Both the position numbers and the translations under genes were made by a program. From Escallonia rubra (lineage: Eukaryota; Streptophyta; Magnoliopsida; Escalloniales; Escalloniaceae), in assembly GCA_033065855.1 (NCBI GenBank), contig JAVXUO010000685.1:1-64000 (forward strand): a stretch of 64,000 nt of DNA, read 5' to 3'. The notes below the pieces were generated by a model, which worked only from the letters and a program-made list of their open reading frames with translations, had not been told where the DNA came from and did not search any database. Positions within the stretch are counted from its first letter, which is position 1; each line of letters begins with the position of its first letter. Below, in pieces: positions 12,131-28,263 of this stretch.

Positions 12131-12916
12131 CTCGCGGGAGTTGCAAGTGTGAGGAAGTTTCTGTTTTGTTCTTGTATTGAGAATGGAAAAATGTTTTGCT
12201 ATTGATTTCACAACATAAAACTTATAGACCCAAACATGTCAATATCGTCCAATGCGTACCTTAAAACTTCCCCCGATCCCCATATCCATGAAATCCCCAT
12301 GTGTAACAGTATAAGGAATTAACGCTCACAATTCAATTTCAATCTCCACCTCAAATGGCAGAAGTGGTGGTCGGGTTTACAGATTCCGATCAGGGAAGAT
12401 GGTGGACAGATCAATAGTTGGGACGGCTAAATCAGTGTGTATGGTGGTTGATTACTCGTCAGTGGTGTTGAAGGCTTGGTCACTAGTAAATGGATTGCTG
12501 GTCAATCGTTTGATGGTGATGGTCAGGGGTGATGATGGCATATATAGATCGTTGGTGGCAGTAGCTACATCGTTTGTGATATGAGAGTTATCTTATAATA
12601 TAATTCGAGGGAGTTACTTTATCCAAAATAAGCGGATGATCACGTTACATAAACGGTGTTTGAAGTTCTAACATGAACTACTACCAATGTGGACATTATG
12701 AAAAGCTTAAACTTCATCAGTAAGAAAATTAAAATCATGAAACAATATGCACCAAAACCACATATAAGGCAATATAATCAAAACCACGTCTTTGTTTTTA
12801 ATCACCGAAACAGTGTCCAATCCCTAAAATGTCTAATTTAAACGAAAAAACGGTCAGTTGCCACAAGAAGTAGACAGCAACATCGTCGAATGCTGAAAAG
12901 AAATCCAGATAGGAGT
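12131..12916. other. Gap between the hAT element and the ubiquitin gene
   Basis: It contains the 3' flank and probably the 3' UTR of the minus-strand ubiquitin-eL40 gene. I see no other gene; the 61-codon frame at 12399-12584 has no recognisable motif. Confidence 0.5.
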
Positions 12917-15960
<3,044 letters not shown>

Positions 15961-16143
15961 CGTGATTCAGACTCAGATACTGGACCTAAAGTCCAGGGAA
16001 AAAAAACTTTGTTCTTGCGGAACAAAAAAATGTCAATAATGAGCATATTGCTAATAGATATGACAAACAATGCGATTTGAGTGCGTTTGAATGAATAATT
16101 TTAAAATGCTACAAATTTTTGAAACCCTTTATCTCAAAATTTA

Positions 16144-17133
16144 GGAATAATTGCATAAAATATCCCTGTAATTTGGACGAGTTGCAAAAAGATCCCTAGA
16201 GTTACAAATTTGCAAATAGACACCTGAAGTTGCTAAAGTGTTGCATTAGATGATTCTTGTAACAAAATGATACAAATGTCTAAATTGCTCACGTATATAA
16301 TGATGGCTCCTCTATAGAAACCCTATTGTAGATCTAGGGGTTTTTTTTTTTGAATGGTCTTGGTGTTTGACAGAGGGTTGATGGAAGGTCTGGCGGCGGT
16401 GCAGGTGGATGGCCTGATGGCAGGGTTGGCGAGGGTGCAAGTGGTTCAGGTGATGACGAGAGGGCTTAGATCTGGGGTGGGGTGGACCAGGTTATGGCGG
16501 CGGCGCAAGTGGCTGGGGATGATGGAAAGGCTAGCGGCGGCACATGTGGCTGGGGCTTATGGCGAGGTTGGCGGCGGTGCCAATGGTTCGGTTGTTAATA
16601 GATCTAGCAATGCACAGTTCGCGGTGGGGAGGTGGCGGTGTACTTGTTCGCGATGCATGGTGGCGGCGCAATTGGCTTGGGTTGATGAAGTGCTAGCGGT
16701 AACGGTACAAGGTCATCGTGGGTGTTCGGGGTTGGGTGGTAGCAGAAATTGGGGATAGTGGTGGTGGGTAGGGCTATGTGAGACGCTAAGGTTTGGATTA
16801 TGAGGTTGGCGACTTGGGTTTCGGTTGAGCGGTGTGGCTAGGGTTTTGGTTGGTGAGGTAGCAGCTAGGGTTAGGGATTGATTGGATTGGAGAAGAAATT
16901 GAGACTTGAGTGGGAAAGAAAAAAAGAAAGAAAGGGTATTTTAGTCTTTTAATATAAAAAAATCTACCAAATGCACTTTTTAAGAGAGTAAAGATCACGC
17001 TCCGTCAATTTGGATGATATTTTTAACGATTGCAACAAAATTGGCACCTCAGGTGTTTATTTACAATTTTTGTAACTTAAGGAGTCTTTTTGCAACTCGT
17101 CCAAACCACGGGGGTATTTTATGCAATTATCCC
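16144..17133. mobile_element. Mutator-like element (MULE) with long TIRs
   Basis: A 990-bp element has inverted repeats of about 105 bp starting 'ggaataattgcataaaata' on the left and 'gggataattgcataaaata' on the right. It is flanked by a perfect 9-bp target duplication, 'caaaattta', at 16135-16143 and 17134-17142. The 9-bp duplication and long TIRs are diagnostic of MULEs. No transposase is present. The interior (about 16350-16870) is G-rich with degenerate repeats of a 'ggcggcggtgcaggtgg' type and an open frame of 134 codons that looks low-complexity. It may be captured host DNA (Pack-MULE) or an internal filler. Confidence 0.88.
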
Positions 17134-17851
17134 CAAAATTTATGCATTTTGAAAATTCAAAATTTATTAAGTTTAATGTTTGATAACTTTTGTCGATGGT
17201 TACTGTGTAACACTAAAAGGTTATGAAATAGATAGTCTACCGATCCCTTACCAGCCTATGCCCATGCCAAGTAGCTAACTTCGAGACAATTCAGGGGAAA
17301 CTTGCCCTACGGGGCATTACAAGAGAAAATGCTCCTAGAAAGAAAGGGATCCAGAAAGAGAAGGAGCTCGTTCCTTCGTGTGGGGGTAAAGACCATTTCC
17401 TGTATTTGGATTGAAAGTAGTAGCCAATAAAATGCCCAAACACCAAAAGATGAAAAGTTCATGGCTAAGATTGGAAAAGAAGGACAAAGAGAGTAATGAA
17501 TGATTAAAAAAATAAACATGAGTGTGGTACGAAAAGAATGCTTGAATTGTGGGAGGCAGTTCTTATATACATTTGACAAAAAAATTAATTTAGAATGATT
17601 ATTTCAACCGGATATTTTGCCCACCTATGTCTTCCTTTCAAATATTTCACGAATTCTCTTTTATAGTCACCAAAAAGTGAATTTCATTCAAGGTGCTTTC
17701 AAATTATCAGTTAAAGTGAAATTCGCAGTTGAAGTATTTCATACAAAAACACATTTTATGAGCATACAGAGTAACATATAGAAACAAATATGTATTAAAG
17801 ATAATGAATACTGTCACCTTTATGTGTAGGCGAGGTGTCATTCATGGTAAC

Positions 17852-18415
17852 CAGAGGCGGAGCCAGAGAGTCTAATCGGAGGGTGCCAAAAAATTATAAG
17901 AAAAATTAATGGCTGCCGTAAAAGAATTCGCGTCACTATTTGATGCGTTAAATGCAAAATAGATTACTTAATTTGACAACTAATCATACAAGTTCACTAT
18001 TCATACTGATTTACTTAAATTGGTAACAACAAATTACTAATTTTCTATAGAAAAATTACCTCTAATTGTCAATCTATTATGTATTACTATTAATTGTACG
18101 AGAAAAATAATCACGAATAAGTTAAAATACAACAAGACTTTAAAAGAACTAACTTTGATTTTTTCTTTATAACTGTAAATTTGAAAGAAAGAAGATGAAC
18201 AAGTGAACGAGAAAAACAAAAAATATGACTGCCGGTGAGACAAAAAGTCAAAGACACAATAAAATAAAATAATACATTAAGGTTACAATATAATGACAAG
18301 TTTCCTAAATATTTTAAACTTGATTAACCATTACATAAAATAGTTAAACACAAATTTTCAAATTGGGGGGGGGGGTGCCATGGCCCCCCTTGGTCATGCT
18401 TTGCATCCGCCCCTG
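17852..18415. mobile_element. hAT MITE with intact 8-bp target duplication
   Basis: The 564-bp element starts 'cagaggcggagccag' and ends 'ttgcatccgcccctg'. It is flanked by a perfect 8-bp duplication, 'atggtaac', at 17844-17851 and 18416-18423. Subterminal G- and C-runs face each other. The AT-rich interior is non-coding. It is related to the decayed copy at 23562-24088, which shares its internal sequence. Confidence 0.88.
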
Positions 18416-18423
18416 ATGGTAAC

Positions 18424-20001
18424 CCTTTCAAAAGTCATTTATTAAATATATGTGAAATGATCACGCTATATCATGTCATGGAAGATTAGTCAAATGAATT
18501 TTAAATTCGTCCGTTGTGGGAAACTCAACATAGTAGTATCATGCATGCGAGCACGCACGCGTATGTGCATGTGTGAGAGAGAGAGAGAGAGAGAGGGGTG
18601 GAACATTGCATGTACTGCAAACTAATGGCCCTAACTACATACCTCAAGTGTTTGAGAGATTGAACGTTTGCCCTCATTACATTAGTCTTTTTCTTTTTTA
18701 CCACAAGACCAGTTTTAACTGAAGTGCATATTGGGCTTGGAAGTGGGCTTTGACAGAGAGTTGCACCACTTGACGGTATACTTGCTTGCTCATCCTGTTG
18801 TAGACTTTAAGAACTGGACTTTGTCTGATATTATTTGAACTGGGCCATACGACTTTGGAGAAACTGTAATGGCTACCCTTCAAATTATTACCAATGCGGT
18901 CTCTGAATATGACCCGAGCACTTTGAAATCAAATTGCCAACCTAGTGAACTACCTTCCATTAAATAATGAGAAACGATAGTTCACTAACTCGGTATTGAC
19001 CACTTGATGCATTTTCCTTGGAACGTTCTGTAGTTTTGACTATTATTTAACTTGGTACTCCCAAATACAGGTAGTTCCTACGTTTATTCTATTTTTTTAC
19101 AAAATCACGTTAGCCGCTTTTTAAGACCACCCAATTGAATGCGATATCTCTGTTTTTCTAATGATACCCATTTGGATATCACCTTTAGGCTGTAGTTGTT
19201 AGTTCGTTAGTTAATGCAATTTGCTTTAGAGGAAATAAAAAACTCTGCATTGACCATTGCACACATGAGCCAATGAAGCCAATGCTATGCTTCAAAACTT
19301 CAGTGTCTTTTCTTCCCCAGCCCTTGTAGTTTCCTCATGCTTATTATAGATATTTATGGTAGGTTAAGTAGGTACAATTGCAGAACTTAAACATCATTAC
19401 ACATTACCATGAAACCTAAAAGTTAGTATAATTCAAAAGAAGAGCCTTAGAAGGCATTTTGACTTTCTCCCGCACTCCAAAAAAGATGAAAAAGTACCCC
19501 CCACGCCTTGCGCCCAAAGCTATAAAAGAAAAAGGGCATGAAGTATTTTATAACGATCATCTTTCCAAGTTAGGGTTAGGCATGAGGTATATCTCCACCG
19601 CCCCTTAGGGTTAGGCATGAGGTATCTTATAACGATCATCTTTCCAAGTTTTTGATTTGCCCCTGGCGTAGAAATTTTGGTTTGGTGTCACATCATTTGG
19701 GTAATACTTCAAACCCTTATTCAGTAATAAAGGAAAGAAAAGATTGGACTAGTCAGGTGTAACCTATGACTTAGTTTAAGCTAGTCTTAAGGTCAAAGAA
19801 TGCTTGAGTTATGATAAAGTAACCTGCAATTAGAGAAGTAGATTTTAGAGCCCTGCATCGCACATGTTTTGACATATAGGCCATATCTAGTTTAAGAAAA
19901 GATTACCCATATCTTATGCATGCTGATTAGGTATTGTTAAAAATAGTGCAGTTAAGATTATTTTAAACACTCGACACTAAAAAGAGTTAACTGCTTGAAT
20001 T
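18424..20001. other. Intergenic AT-rich DNA
   Basis: No gene is recognised. A (GA)n tract lies at 18574-18595. A local duplication near 19540-19665 repeats 'ataacgatcatctttccaag' and 'agggttaggcatgaggtat' about 70 bp apart. Confidence 0.5.
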
Positions 20002-20366
20002 TTAAAAAATTTTTTGGTCAAAAGTTGCTTATATTTCATTCAAAGCTCAAACTATTTACAATTCATACACACAAAAACTCACACATTTGCATTTACATGA
20101 AAAAGAGTAAACAATTATCTAGATTGCCCCTCTAAGAATTCTCTGAGTGTCAATCTCCCATGCCTGACATATCTCTCTGTTTTTGTCTGTAAAAGGGGAG
20201 CTGCTCCAGCTATAAGCTCTATATTTCATCTACTGATGAATAACATGTAGGCACACCTGTACAGTGGCACATTTGTGCTCAAAGATCCTTACATTTCTTT
20301 CATGGCACAAACCTCTGTACAGTGGCACATTTCTTTCAAGACTCAAGATCCTGAATGCGACATAAT
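20002..20366 (-). mobile_element. 5'-truncated LINE 3' end
   Basis: On the minus strand the segment ends in a plant L1-type 3' tail, 'gaatgaaatataagcaac' followed by an A-rich end. It is flanked by the direct repeat 'tgcttgaatt' at 19992-20001 and 20367-20376. Only non-coding 3' sequence is left. Confidence 0.6.
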
Positions 20367-20376
20367 TGCTTGAATT

Positions 20377-23300
20377 CGTCATCTTTTACAACAAGAAGAT
20401 TGAATTTGTAGGACGGTGAATGTTTGTCTCGTCTCGATGGTAACAGATGTACTGATAAATTAGCTAAGATTAGCAGTGAAGCTGCTCATGGTTTTCATGT
20501 CCTTCAACCCCCATCTACGCATTAGTCTAGCTAGGATTCTCTTGTGTTATGTACCAAAAAGAAGAACTTTTTACCTAAAGTTAAGCCAAGTCTTTTTCCA
20601 AGTTGACCTGATCATCTAAACTGTTTTGGTCAATTGACTTCTCAGTCAACTGAAAATCATTCCAGCTATTTCCTTCTGTAATCAACCAACACATTTTATA
20701 TTCTTCTCGTGACAAAGTGATCTCCTAATCATGGTCTTAATCTTGTGATTACGAAAATTCTTATGTTCAACTTAGGTAAAACAACGAGGGGGAGACTGAG
20801 TAGCATTAATTATCTACTTAATTAATCTGTAGAACACTAGTGACTGCTACAAATTGATCACAATTAAGAGAGAGTTTTTGGCTCACTCGGACCAGGATTC
20901 GCTCATTTCTATGTAGTTTCTCAACACTTTCCGTGTGCCCATTCGGAAGACCACATCTGATGGTCATTGGTGATGGTATATTCAATTCATTTCAAATTTT
21001 GAGATGATGTGATCTTTTAGCAACTTCCCATGCTCCAAAAATAGATCTCAATTGCTAACTAGGTTATTCAGAAAGCCAGGCTAGGTCATCTACCTCGTAA
21101 AAATGCCTAGGTTCTTAGCGGACAAGGATCGTTTGCTGCTATAGGAAGTGTTGGTAAATACATTTTACTGACAAACGATTGTCATTGCAAAATTTAGCAA
21201 CAGTTAAAAAAAAATTAGTGTTAATTTGCTGTACAACGTAGAGTCCTTATCCATAATTAACTTTCATACTCTTAATTTCTCAAAAAATATTGAAACAAAA
21301 GGTGTCTTATGTAGCAGCAAAAGGTTAGGCATGTGTTTCAGTGTGTGCTGTCACCATTATCAGAGAAACCAATCTTTAAAGTAGGTACAAATCTCAAGAA
21401 TATATATGTTAAACATGTGTAGAACAATCTTACATCATATTAAGTAGGAATGAGTATATGACTTTCTCGCACGCAAAGTATTGTTAAGATTTTGATACAT
21501 GAAAGCAAATGAAATATATAGGGTGTATATGCTGCTTTGGCTATATGAATTCATCAAGGTGCTAGCCACCAAACATTGTTTATTAACGAAAACCTGAGAA
21601 GAAAATAGGAGAAAGAGGCAGAGGGATCACCAAAGGTATTGCTGATAGGTTCTGAACTTTAAGAAGAACCTTGAAGGCAAATGAAAAAGGCCAATTCACT
21701 GCTGCCTCGAATCAAATCTTTGTGTATGGGAGGGAATATGAGCTCATAGATTTACTTTTTGGCACTTCGGATTATGCCTTAGGATCTCCTGAAGTAAACA
21801 AAACAAGCAGATATGGTCGCTACTTCTGTTAGTAGATTAATAAGGAAATACCATGACACCTTTTAGGGCAAACCCTTAGAATGGGAAAACCGAAGAAATA
21901 AAAATTTACATAGAAGTACTCTTGCAGCTACTTTGATGCATAAAAGAAATACTGAAATTCTTGAACGACAGAACGATTGGATCTGTTTGGTGATTTCAGT
22001 CTTAATGGAACAGTTTTATCCGTGTAGAAACAAAGCGCTAAGATCGATCTTCGCAATGTCTTGAAAAGGAAAGATCAGGTTGTTCCCAAAAATGAACATA
22101 TGATTCCCCAGCTTCCAAGTCTTAAACTATTTCAGTCAAAGCATAAGTGGCAACCCAATACCAACTTGTGCATGCCTAGAAAGAACCCAGAAAAGGAGCT
22201 TCTCAAAGGACCACGGATGCCAAACCAAACATTATTCTTCAACTGATCACATTCAAAGATTCAATGTCTTGGAAAGAGAATATTGAAAGTCAGACGCCCA
22301 CCCACCCCCGACCTAGCTCGATCAAACCAGTCAGCAAGGAATTTGTTTTTTCAGATTTCATGGCATCAAATCCAATCCCACCGTTCCAACTTGCTTCAGT
22401 CAAGTGGGTTAGGCAACAGCTTGCGCGCAAAGTAAAACTTAAAAAACTACTATGCATTCCTAATCCCACACCCAACTCCGTAGCTTCTTGCACTAAATTT
22501 ATTGGGATAACAATAATTATTGATCAAGTGTGAGGTTTGAACCAACTACACGGATCACTTGCCTTTGATCCCTAAAGCCAGACCGCTCAATGCTAAGTTA
22601 GGCTATATCTTGGAACAAAATAAGAGTATATGCCAAGTTTGGAAACCAAATTTTTTTTTTTTTTGTTAATTTATAGGTACAGTCAACCAAAAGAGAACAA
22701 AATAGTCTTTGAGTGATCATGAAGAGACTTATTATTAGCATCGGTTAAGAGTTTTCGAGTCATAATAAATCGTTCCTAATTCAGCTCAGTAGAACATGTG
22801 CCTTCAAAAATGGATGATAAATTACAATTCACTTGGTGATCTTCCCATCCGACAAATCTTAACGCGCCTGCACACTATTAAGTTTCGCTTTCTCAGCAGA
22901 CGATATATGTCTCTGAACTTGCCATACCTCCAAAGGCACAAGCTATATGGGCATCTCGAAAAGATTCGGAATTCAGACCAGATGCCTCCTTTGAAAGCTA
23001 GCTGGACATATATGTATTTATTTATTATTATATAATAAAAGTTATTGCGTCGGTATTGGATGGTCCAGGGTCATACAAGAAACCAATTAAATTAATACCT
23101 CTAATAACGACACCAATGGAAGTTCCATGATGCTTCGTGGCCTTCCTCAGGAAGCAACCCAGAGAAAAGAACTTCAGTATACAATATTTTAAATAAATGT
23201 TACCCTTTCTGACTCACTTGCATAGCATAGATATAGTAGCTGTTGATGGAGGTCATCAATCAATCATTGCTCAATTGATTAACAAAATATACTAGGTTTT

Positions 23301-23561
23301 GCGTATTTTCCGAGATACTTAAAATAATAACCATTTTATTGTTTTTTTGCGGTCTCATGACGATATGGTACGTATCATTTGGCCAATCCTGTGTGGTTAT
23401 AATGATAATATAATGCAATAATACAAATATATTGATATCTAAGAAGATCACAAGACTAAATTCTGGCGTGCGCTTTCTGATATTATTATTAACTTGAAGT
23501 AGAGAACTTTTCAACCAGATGTTCCCTAACATAGATAAATTTCATCATCAATCCCTCTTGT
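20377..23561. other. Intergenic DNA without recognised genes
   Basis: Several open frames of 60-90 codons occur (for example 22061-22246, 22264-22533 and 22796-23035), but none has a motif, a supported start or a convincing splice partner. A T-run lies at about 22651-22664. No transposon ends were recognised. Confidence 0.4.
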
Positions 23562-24088
23562 CAAGGTTGGATTCAAGAAGTGCAATCAGAGGACCAAAAA
23601 AGGTCATAAAAAATTTGATGGCTAATATAAATTCACGTCACTATTGAATACGTTAAGTGCAAAATAAATTATTCAAGTTGAGTACTAATTATATAATTTT
23701 ATTATTCACAGTGATTTATTTAAGTTGCTAAGGTTAGTCAACAACAATAGTCACATATAAAGTTAACATACTAAAAGAATTTAGAATAAGAAAAATAACT
23801 AACATTGATCTCTTCGTGTTTCTTTGTAATATGAAGATATGAAATTTGAAAGAATGAAAATAGAGTAAGGGAACGAGAAAGACAAAGATTATGACGGTGG
23901 GTGGAAAAAAAAATCAAAAAAAAAATAATAATAAAATAAAATCTTAATACATTAATTTACAATATAATGGTATTTTCATAAATATTTTAAATACAATTAC
24001 TCATTATTCAAAAATTAAAAAAGATTTTTTCAAAATTTTGGGGGGGGCCCCCCCCCCCCCGGTCACGGGGTGGCTCCGCCCGTACCTG
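23562..24088. mobile_element. Decayed hAT MITE related to the 17.85-kb copy
   Basis: The right end, 'tggctccgcccgtacctg', is a hAT-type terminus, and a G-run/C-run pair lies just inside it. The interior follows that of the element at 17852-18415 ('cgtcactat', 'gcaaaata', 'tcactgattta'-like blocks in the same order). The left terminus is eroded and no target duplication is visible, so the left border is approximate. Confidence 0.55.
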
Positions 24089-24139
24089 TTGTAATATATA
24101 TTAATCACCACTAATCATCCCCAAATATGTTTTGGGGAT

Positions 24140-24231
24140 ACATATTTTGGAACAATGTCATCATGGCATCATTATGAGCACCGTTCTGGTAATGAATGAT
24201 GCCATGATGACAACATTGTTCCAAAATATGT
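24140..24231. repeat. 92-bp hairpin
   Basis: The left arm (24140-24173) is the exact inverse of the right arm (24195-24231), apart from three extra bases in the right arm, around a 21-base loop. It could be a small MITE core, a pre-miRNA-like foldback or a chance inverted duplication. No transposon termini were recognised at its ends. Confidence 0.6.
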
Positions 24232-26600
24232 TTTGGTTGCTATTTTCATGTATCTGAATATATGGAAAGTGGTATTTCTTCTCGGAGAATAGAAAATTAT
24301 GTAGTTACTTGCTTGGATATCGTTATTAGAATTGCAAAAGGAATGATAACTTATTAGCTACCATTTCCAAACGAAATAAAAGAATTGTTCTTGTTGGTTA
24401 AATACTATTTTCGAACATTTTTACTTGTTAAAAAAAGTGGATGAATTCTAATACTAGGACGGAATTGATATATTAATTATATATGCGTGTGCTGTTATAA
24501 ACAACACAATTTGAAAATAATAGCTAAACAAAAAATTTCAAATCACAAAGTTAATAACAATGAAACCGAAATCCAAACAAGGAATGTTCACTTTAAATGG
24601 AAAAGATGCTAAACTTTGTTCTATCTTATAGTCTATTAGAGGTCACCTAATTCTACATTAATACAACAAATTTAATTCTACATTAATATTGTTCTTTCTT
24701 AGAATCTATAAGAGGTCACAAATCTCATAATATGACGCACAACAAACTTACTACAACCGAACCCCTTACACGTGTTTACTAATCTTTCTATTTTGAAAGA
24801 AAATGACGTCATCAAATGCAGAAAAATGCATAGTTATTAATACCGTGCTGATACTGGTCGGTACATACTATTTTTACCTTCTATTAGTACGGTACTCCCT
24901 TAAATTTTGTATCGATCAAAGTACTGCTATGTACCGGTTGTACCTTCCAATACAAGTGATACAGGCTGAAAACTACATACCGGCCGAGATATTGTGTTTT
25001 GTACCGATTGCTTAAAAAAATGTAAAGTAACAAAGTTTGTTAGAAATTCTGGAAATCGACCATATAAAGACTAAATAAAAAAAACACTTTTAAGTTCTAT
25101 TATACCAATCAAAGCATCTATAGTCTCTTGCTCATAATATTCATTATAATTTACAAAAAATTTCTCGATAAGTTTTCGATCTTCACTTATTTTTTATTTA
25201 TTTCATACCTGGAAGTTTTGATCATATTCTTTCGTTTGTATGATGTACTACTTTACACATACATGCTCGCACACACGGAAACAACTGATTCTTGAGCCAA
25301 AAGACGTTATTATTGAACAAACTGCTTAGTTTTACATAAGAATTTGCTAATGAGATCGTTAAAAAGAAGGGGGGGGGGGGGGTGTTAATCCTAGAGGGGG
25401 TAATTCAATTGAAAAAGTTATGTGTTTCAAATATCACTGTATGAGAACAAACAACTTATTTGAAAACTAATAGCTTATTTGAAAATTACGATAATTGAAT
25501 AATTGAAACTCTATAAGACAAACAGTTTATTTTAAATGAGTTGTGAGTAAAAAATATATGTATATATTGTTAATTTGCCAATGAATGAATAATACAAATG
25601 TGTACTGTTGATAAAAAAAATTGAAACGATATCGATACCAAAATATATCACTTTATGAAAATATATATACATATTTTGATACGGTATTCGTAACTAAAGA
25701 AAAATGGTTTGATTTTCCGGTGATGAAAATTTGTTCTGGGAGGCTTAATCATGGTTAGCAGCTGTATGTACAAGACAGGACATTAGGACAAAAAAATAGG
25801 GTACCAACTTACCTGAGTCTGGTCCTGGTCTTGTGCCTTTCTGTCTGAAAAGCAATATGATGTATTCTCCAGAGTCCAGATGCTTTTAATATAGTAATTT
25901 GCATCCATTTGACGACAGCAACAGATCGACGGAGGGGGATTAATATGCTTTCAACGGCAGAATCGTGGCCATCAATCGTATACCAACAAATGGTTGCTGA
26001 GAAAAACCAGGTGACTCCTTCAGACCCCCGGGGTCAATCAGCCTTCTGTTCAAGCTACATCGTCTGATCCCTGTGCCACTTCTTTAAATGACCATCGTGT
26101 CCTTAGGATGCATTTAATTCCTCAATTTGTTTAGGTGGTAAAGTTCCTTCGAAGTAGTACCAATTTTTATTTTTTAAATTTATATACACCGTCTACCTAT
26201 TCCAAATTGTGTAATTTGAGCCATCTAATCTCTCGTAAACAAAAGTGTGTACTCTTTATAATCTAATTCACATTTTGCAGTTACGAATATCTTTTTCTTT
26301 AACACAAAAATTATTATATATATTTACTCTTTCTAACCAATTTAATCAAACTTAAATTAGACGTTTCGATTGGCAAAGACATATATATATAAGTATGAAT
26401 TTTTTCGAAATTATTTATTTATTGCGCTAACAAAAACACTACCAATCACATCCGGATCGACTTTAAAGATACGGATATAATCTTCGAAGATAGGCATGAT
26501 GTGGAATAATAATACCCGTTTTTCACTTGCCCTCTCGAAGAATTCTCACGTCCAAACAGAGCATTAATTATTCAAGGGCATTCAAGAGAAAATCCAAATC
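24232..26600. other. Intergenic AT-rich DNA
   Basis: No gene is recognised. A poly-G run lies at about 25370-25382. Two patches (about 24840-25015 and 25625-25700) carry repeated 'gtaccg'/'gatacc' words and may be remnants of one repeat. The open frame at 24803-25015 falls in this patch and has no motif. Confidence 0.4.
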
Positions 26601-27110
26601 AAACGGCGGGCTCGTTGTATCGCTGCCTTTAGTTTCACCCTCCCGTTGACGCCGCGTGTGCAGGTGCGAGGTGATTCATTTATAAGGGTGCAGGGAGCTT
26701 CGTTGTGCGGGTAAGCAGGAGTTGTCGCCGTCGTGTCCACAGACGCTGCATGCCCGCCGACACGTGGCTGTGGAACAGCGACGGCTCATACATAAGAACC
26801 ATGTCTTTGTCGGTATTCGGGCAGGGGGGGGGGAGGAGCCAAAGCCACCTCCAACCATACTGGGCCTAGGAGCAGTGTATACTGTATAGGGGGGTGCATG
26901 GGAGCTCATGTGCCCCCCTTCCGACAGCTTCACGCCTCTCCTGCCCACGTGTCACTTGCCCAGTACCCCCATCATTTACTGCCCCCATGTTGATTTTGTC
27001 GTTGAATTTTGTGCGACTGAATAAGCGGCAGCACCCTCCTTCTCTGCATTCACGTCACGCGCTCAGTCCAGTCTAATCCCTCTTCATCAACATTTACTTA
27101 CTAACTACAA
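26601..27110. other. GC-richer patch with G-box-like words
   Basis: Composition rises here. It contains two ACGTG-core words, 'gacacgtggc' near 26759 and 'cccacgtgtcac' near 26944, of the G-box/ABRE type, and a poly-G run near 26824-26833. No gene starts next to it; it lies more than 1.1 kb upstream of the CYP78A gene and could be a distal part of that promoter or a relic. Confidence 0.3.
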
Positions 27111-27297
27111 CTATTTCACCAAATATTCTTCACTTTTTAGTTTGGTGTTAACCCCCACAATTTAGATTAGGGAAAACAAGAGCTTCGGGAGAAGTTATTA
27201 TTAAGCAACTGGGTGATGGAAAAAAAATAAATTAAAGCGTTTCGTAATCAAGTCATTTGAGCTGTATTTATCTCAACTTTCATTATCTCAATAATTA

Positions 27298-27402
27298 AAG
27301 TTGCATTTAAAGCTTAAAATGACTAAAATCAAATTTAAAAGATATTCGTAAATATCAGTAAAGTTGCATTTGAAGCTCAAAATAACTAAAATCAAATTTG
27401 GT
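27298..27402. repeat. 62-bp tandem duplication
   Basis: The unit beginning 'aaagttgcattt' at 27298 repeats from 27360 with a few substitutions. It is AT-rich and non-coding, in the upstream region of the CYP78A gene. Confidence 0.7.
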
Positions 27403-28207
27403 GAAATAGTTTTAAGAAGTATACTAATACTTATTCGAAAATCAGACCCTTCAATTAATTGAAAAGAAAAGAAGAGACCTAAGAATTATATATATAAAAA
27501 ATTTATTATTAAAATCAAAATAATTTGATGTAAGAAAGAGCTGCGTAACTACTTGCTAAAATATAAGCACAAAGAATAGATTTTTCGGCCAGTTAATCAC
27601 AAAGTGACAGCTAAACAAAACATTTTATGAGTTTAATTTGGTTAGCATTACTTCTATCATTGACTTCACCCGTCGAGTTTTATTTGAATAAAACGTCCTA
27701 GATTGAAAATTATAAATATCTTTTCATCATTAGTAAAATTTATAAAAAAATTAAACACCTTGTCATCCTCAGTTATCTAATTTTAAGGTTGTCAATGGGA
27801 ACGCAAATTAATAACTGGTTCATCCGTCCAGTCCGATGTCCGATGCGTGTAAATATAAAAAGATCGGGCCTGTGCGCCAAGCATGCCAGATGACAAATAG
27901 TGCTCCGACATAAATGTAACCTCATGGATCTTGACCCCGGGGAAAAAAGAATATTTCCCAATCCTAATGGACCCAGACACAAATTAACATTATATGCATA
28001 GTGTTTTAGTCCCCCTCAAAACGCTAAACACGCAAGCTACTCCAATTGGAGCGTGAACTCCACGCGCCGTCATGTCGGCAATTTGTTCTTTCCACTCTCG
28101 TCATTCACTCGTGGCGGCGCAGTTCAAAATGTCCTCAGAAATTTCACATATTTAAAATTAGTATTTTCAGTTATACGGTCCTACTCCCCGTGTAACGGTT
28201 TTTCCCC

Positions 28208-28215
28208 TATATATA
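28208..28215 (+). promoter_or_regulatory. TATA box of the CYP78A gene
   Basis: TATATATA lies 49-56 bp before the ATG at 28264, so transcription probably starts near 28240 with a very short 5' UTR. No other TATA box closer to the gene is seen. Confidence 0.65.
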
Positions 28216-28263
28216 CCAACCCAAATTCCGCTTTGTTTTTTGCCACAAAAGCAATAGCCAAAC

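Noticed and set aside
16354-16758. 134-codon frame inside the MULE
   Set aside because: Its composition follows G-rich degenerate repeats. It is kept only as possible cargo, not as a gene.
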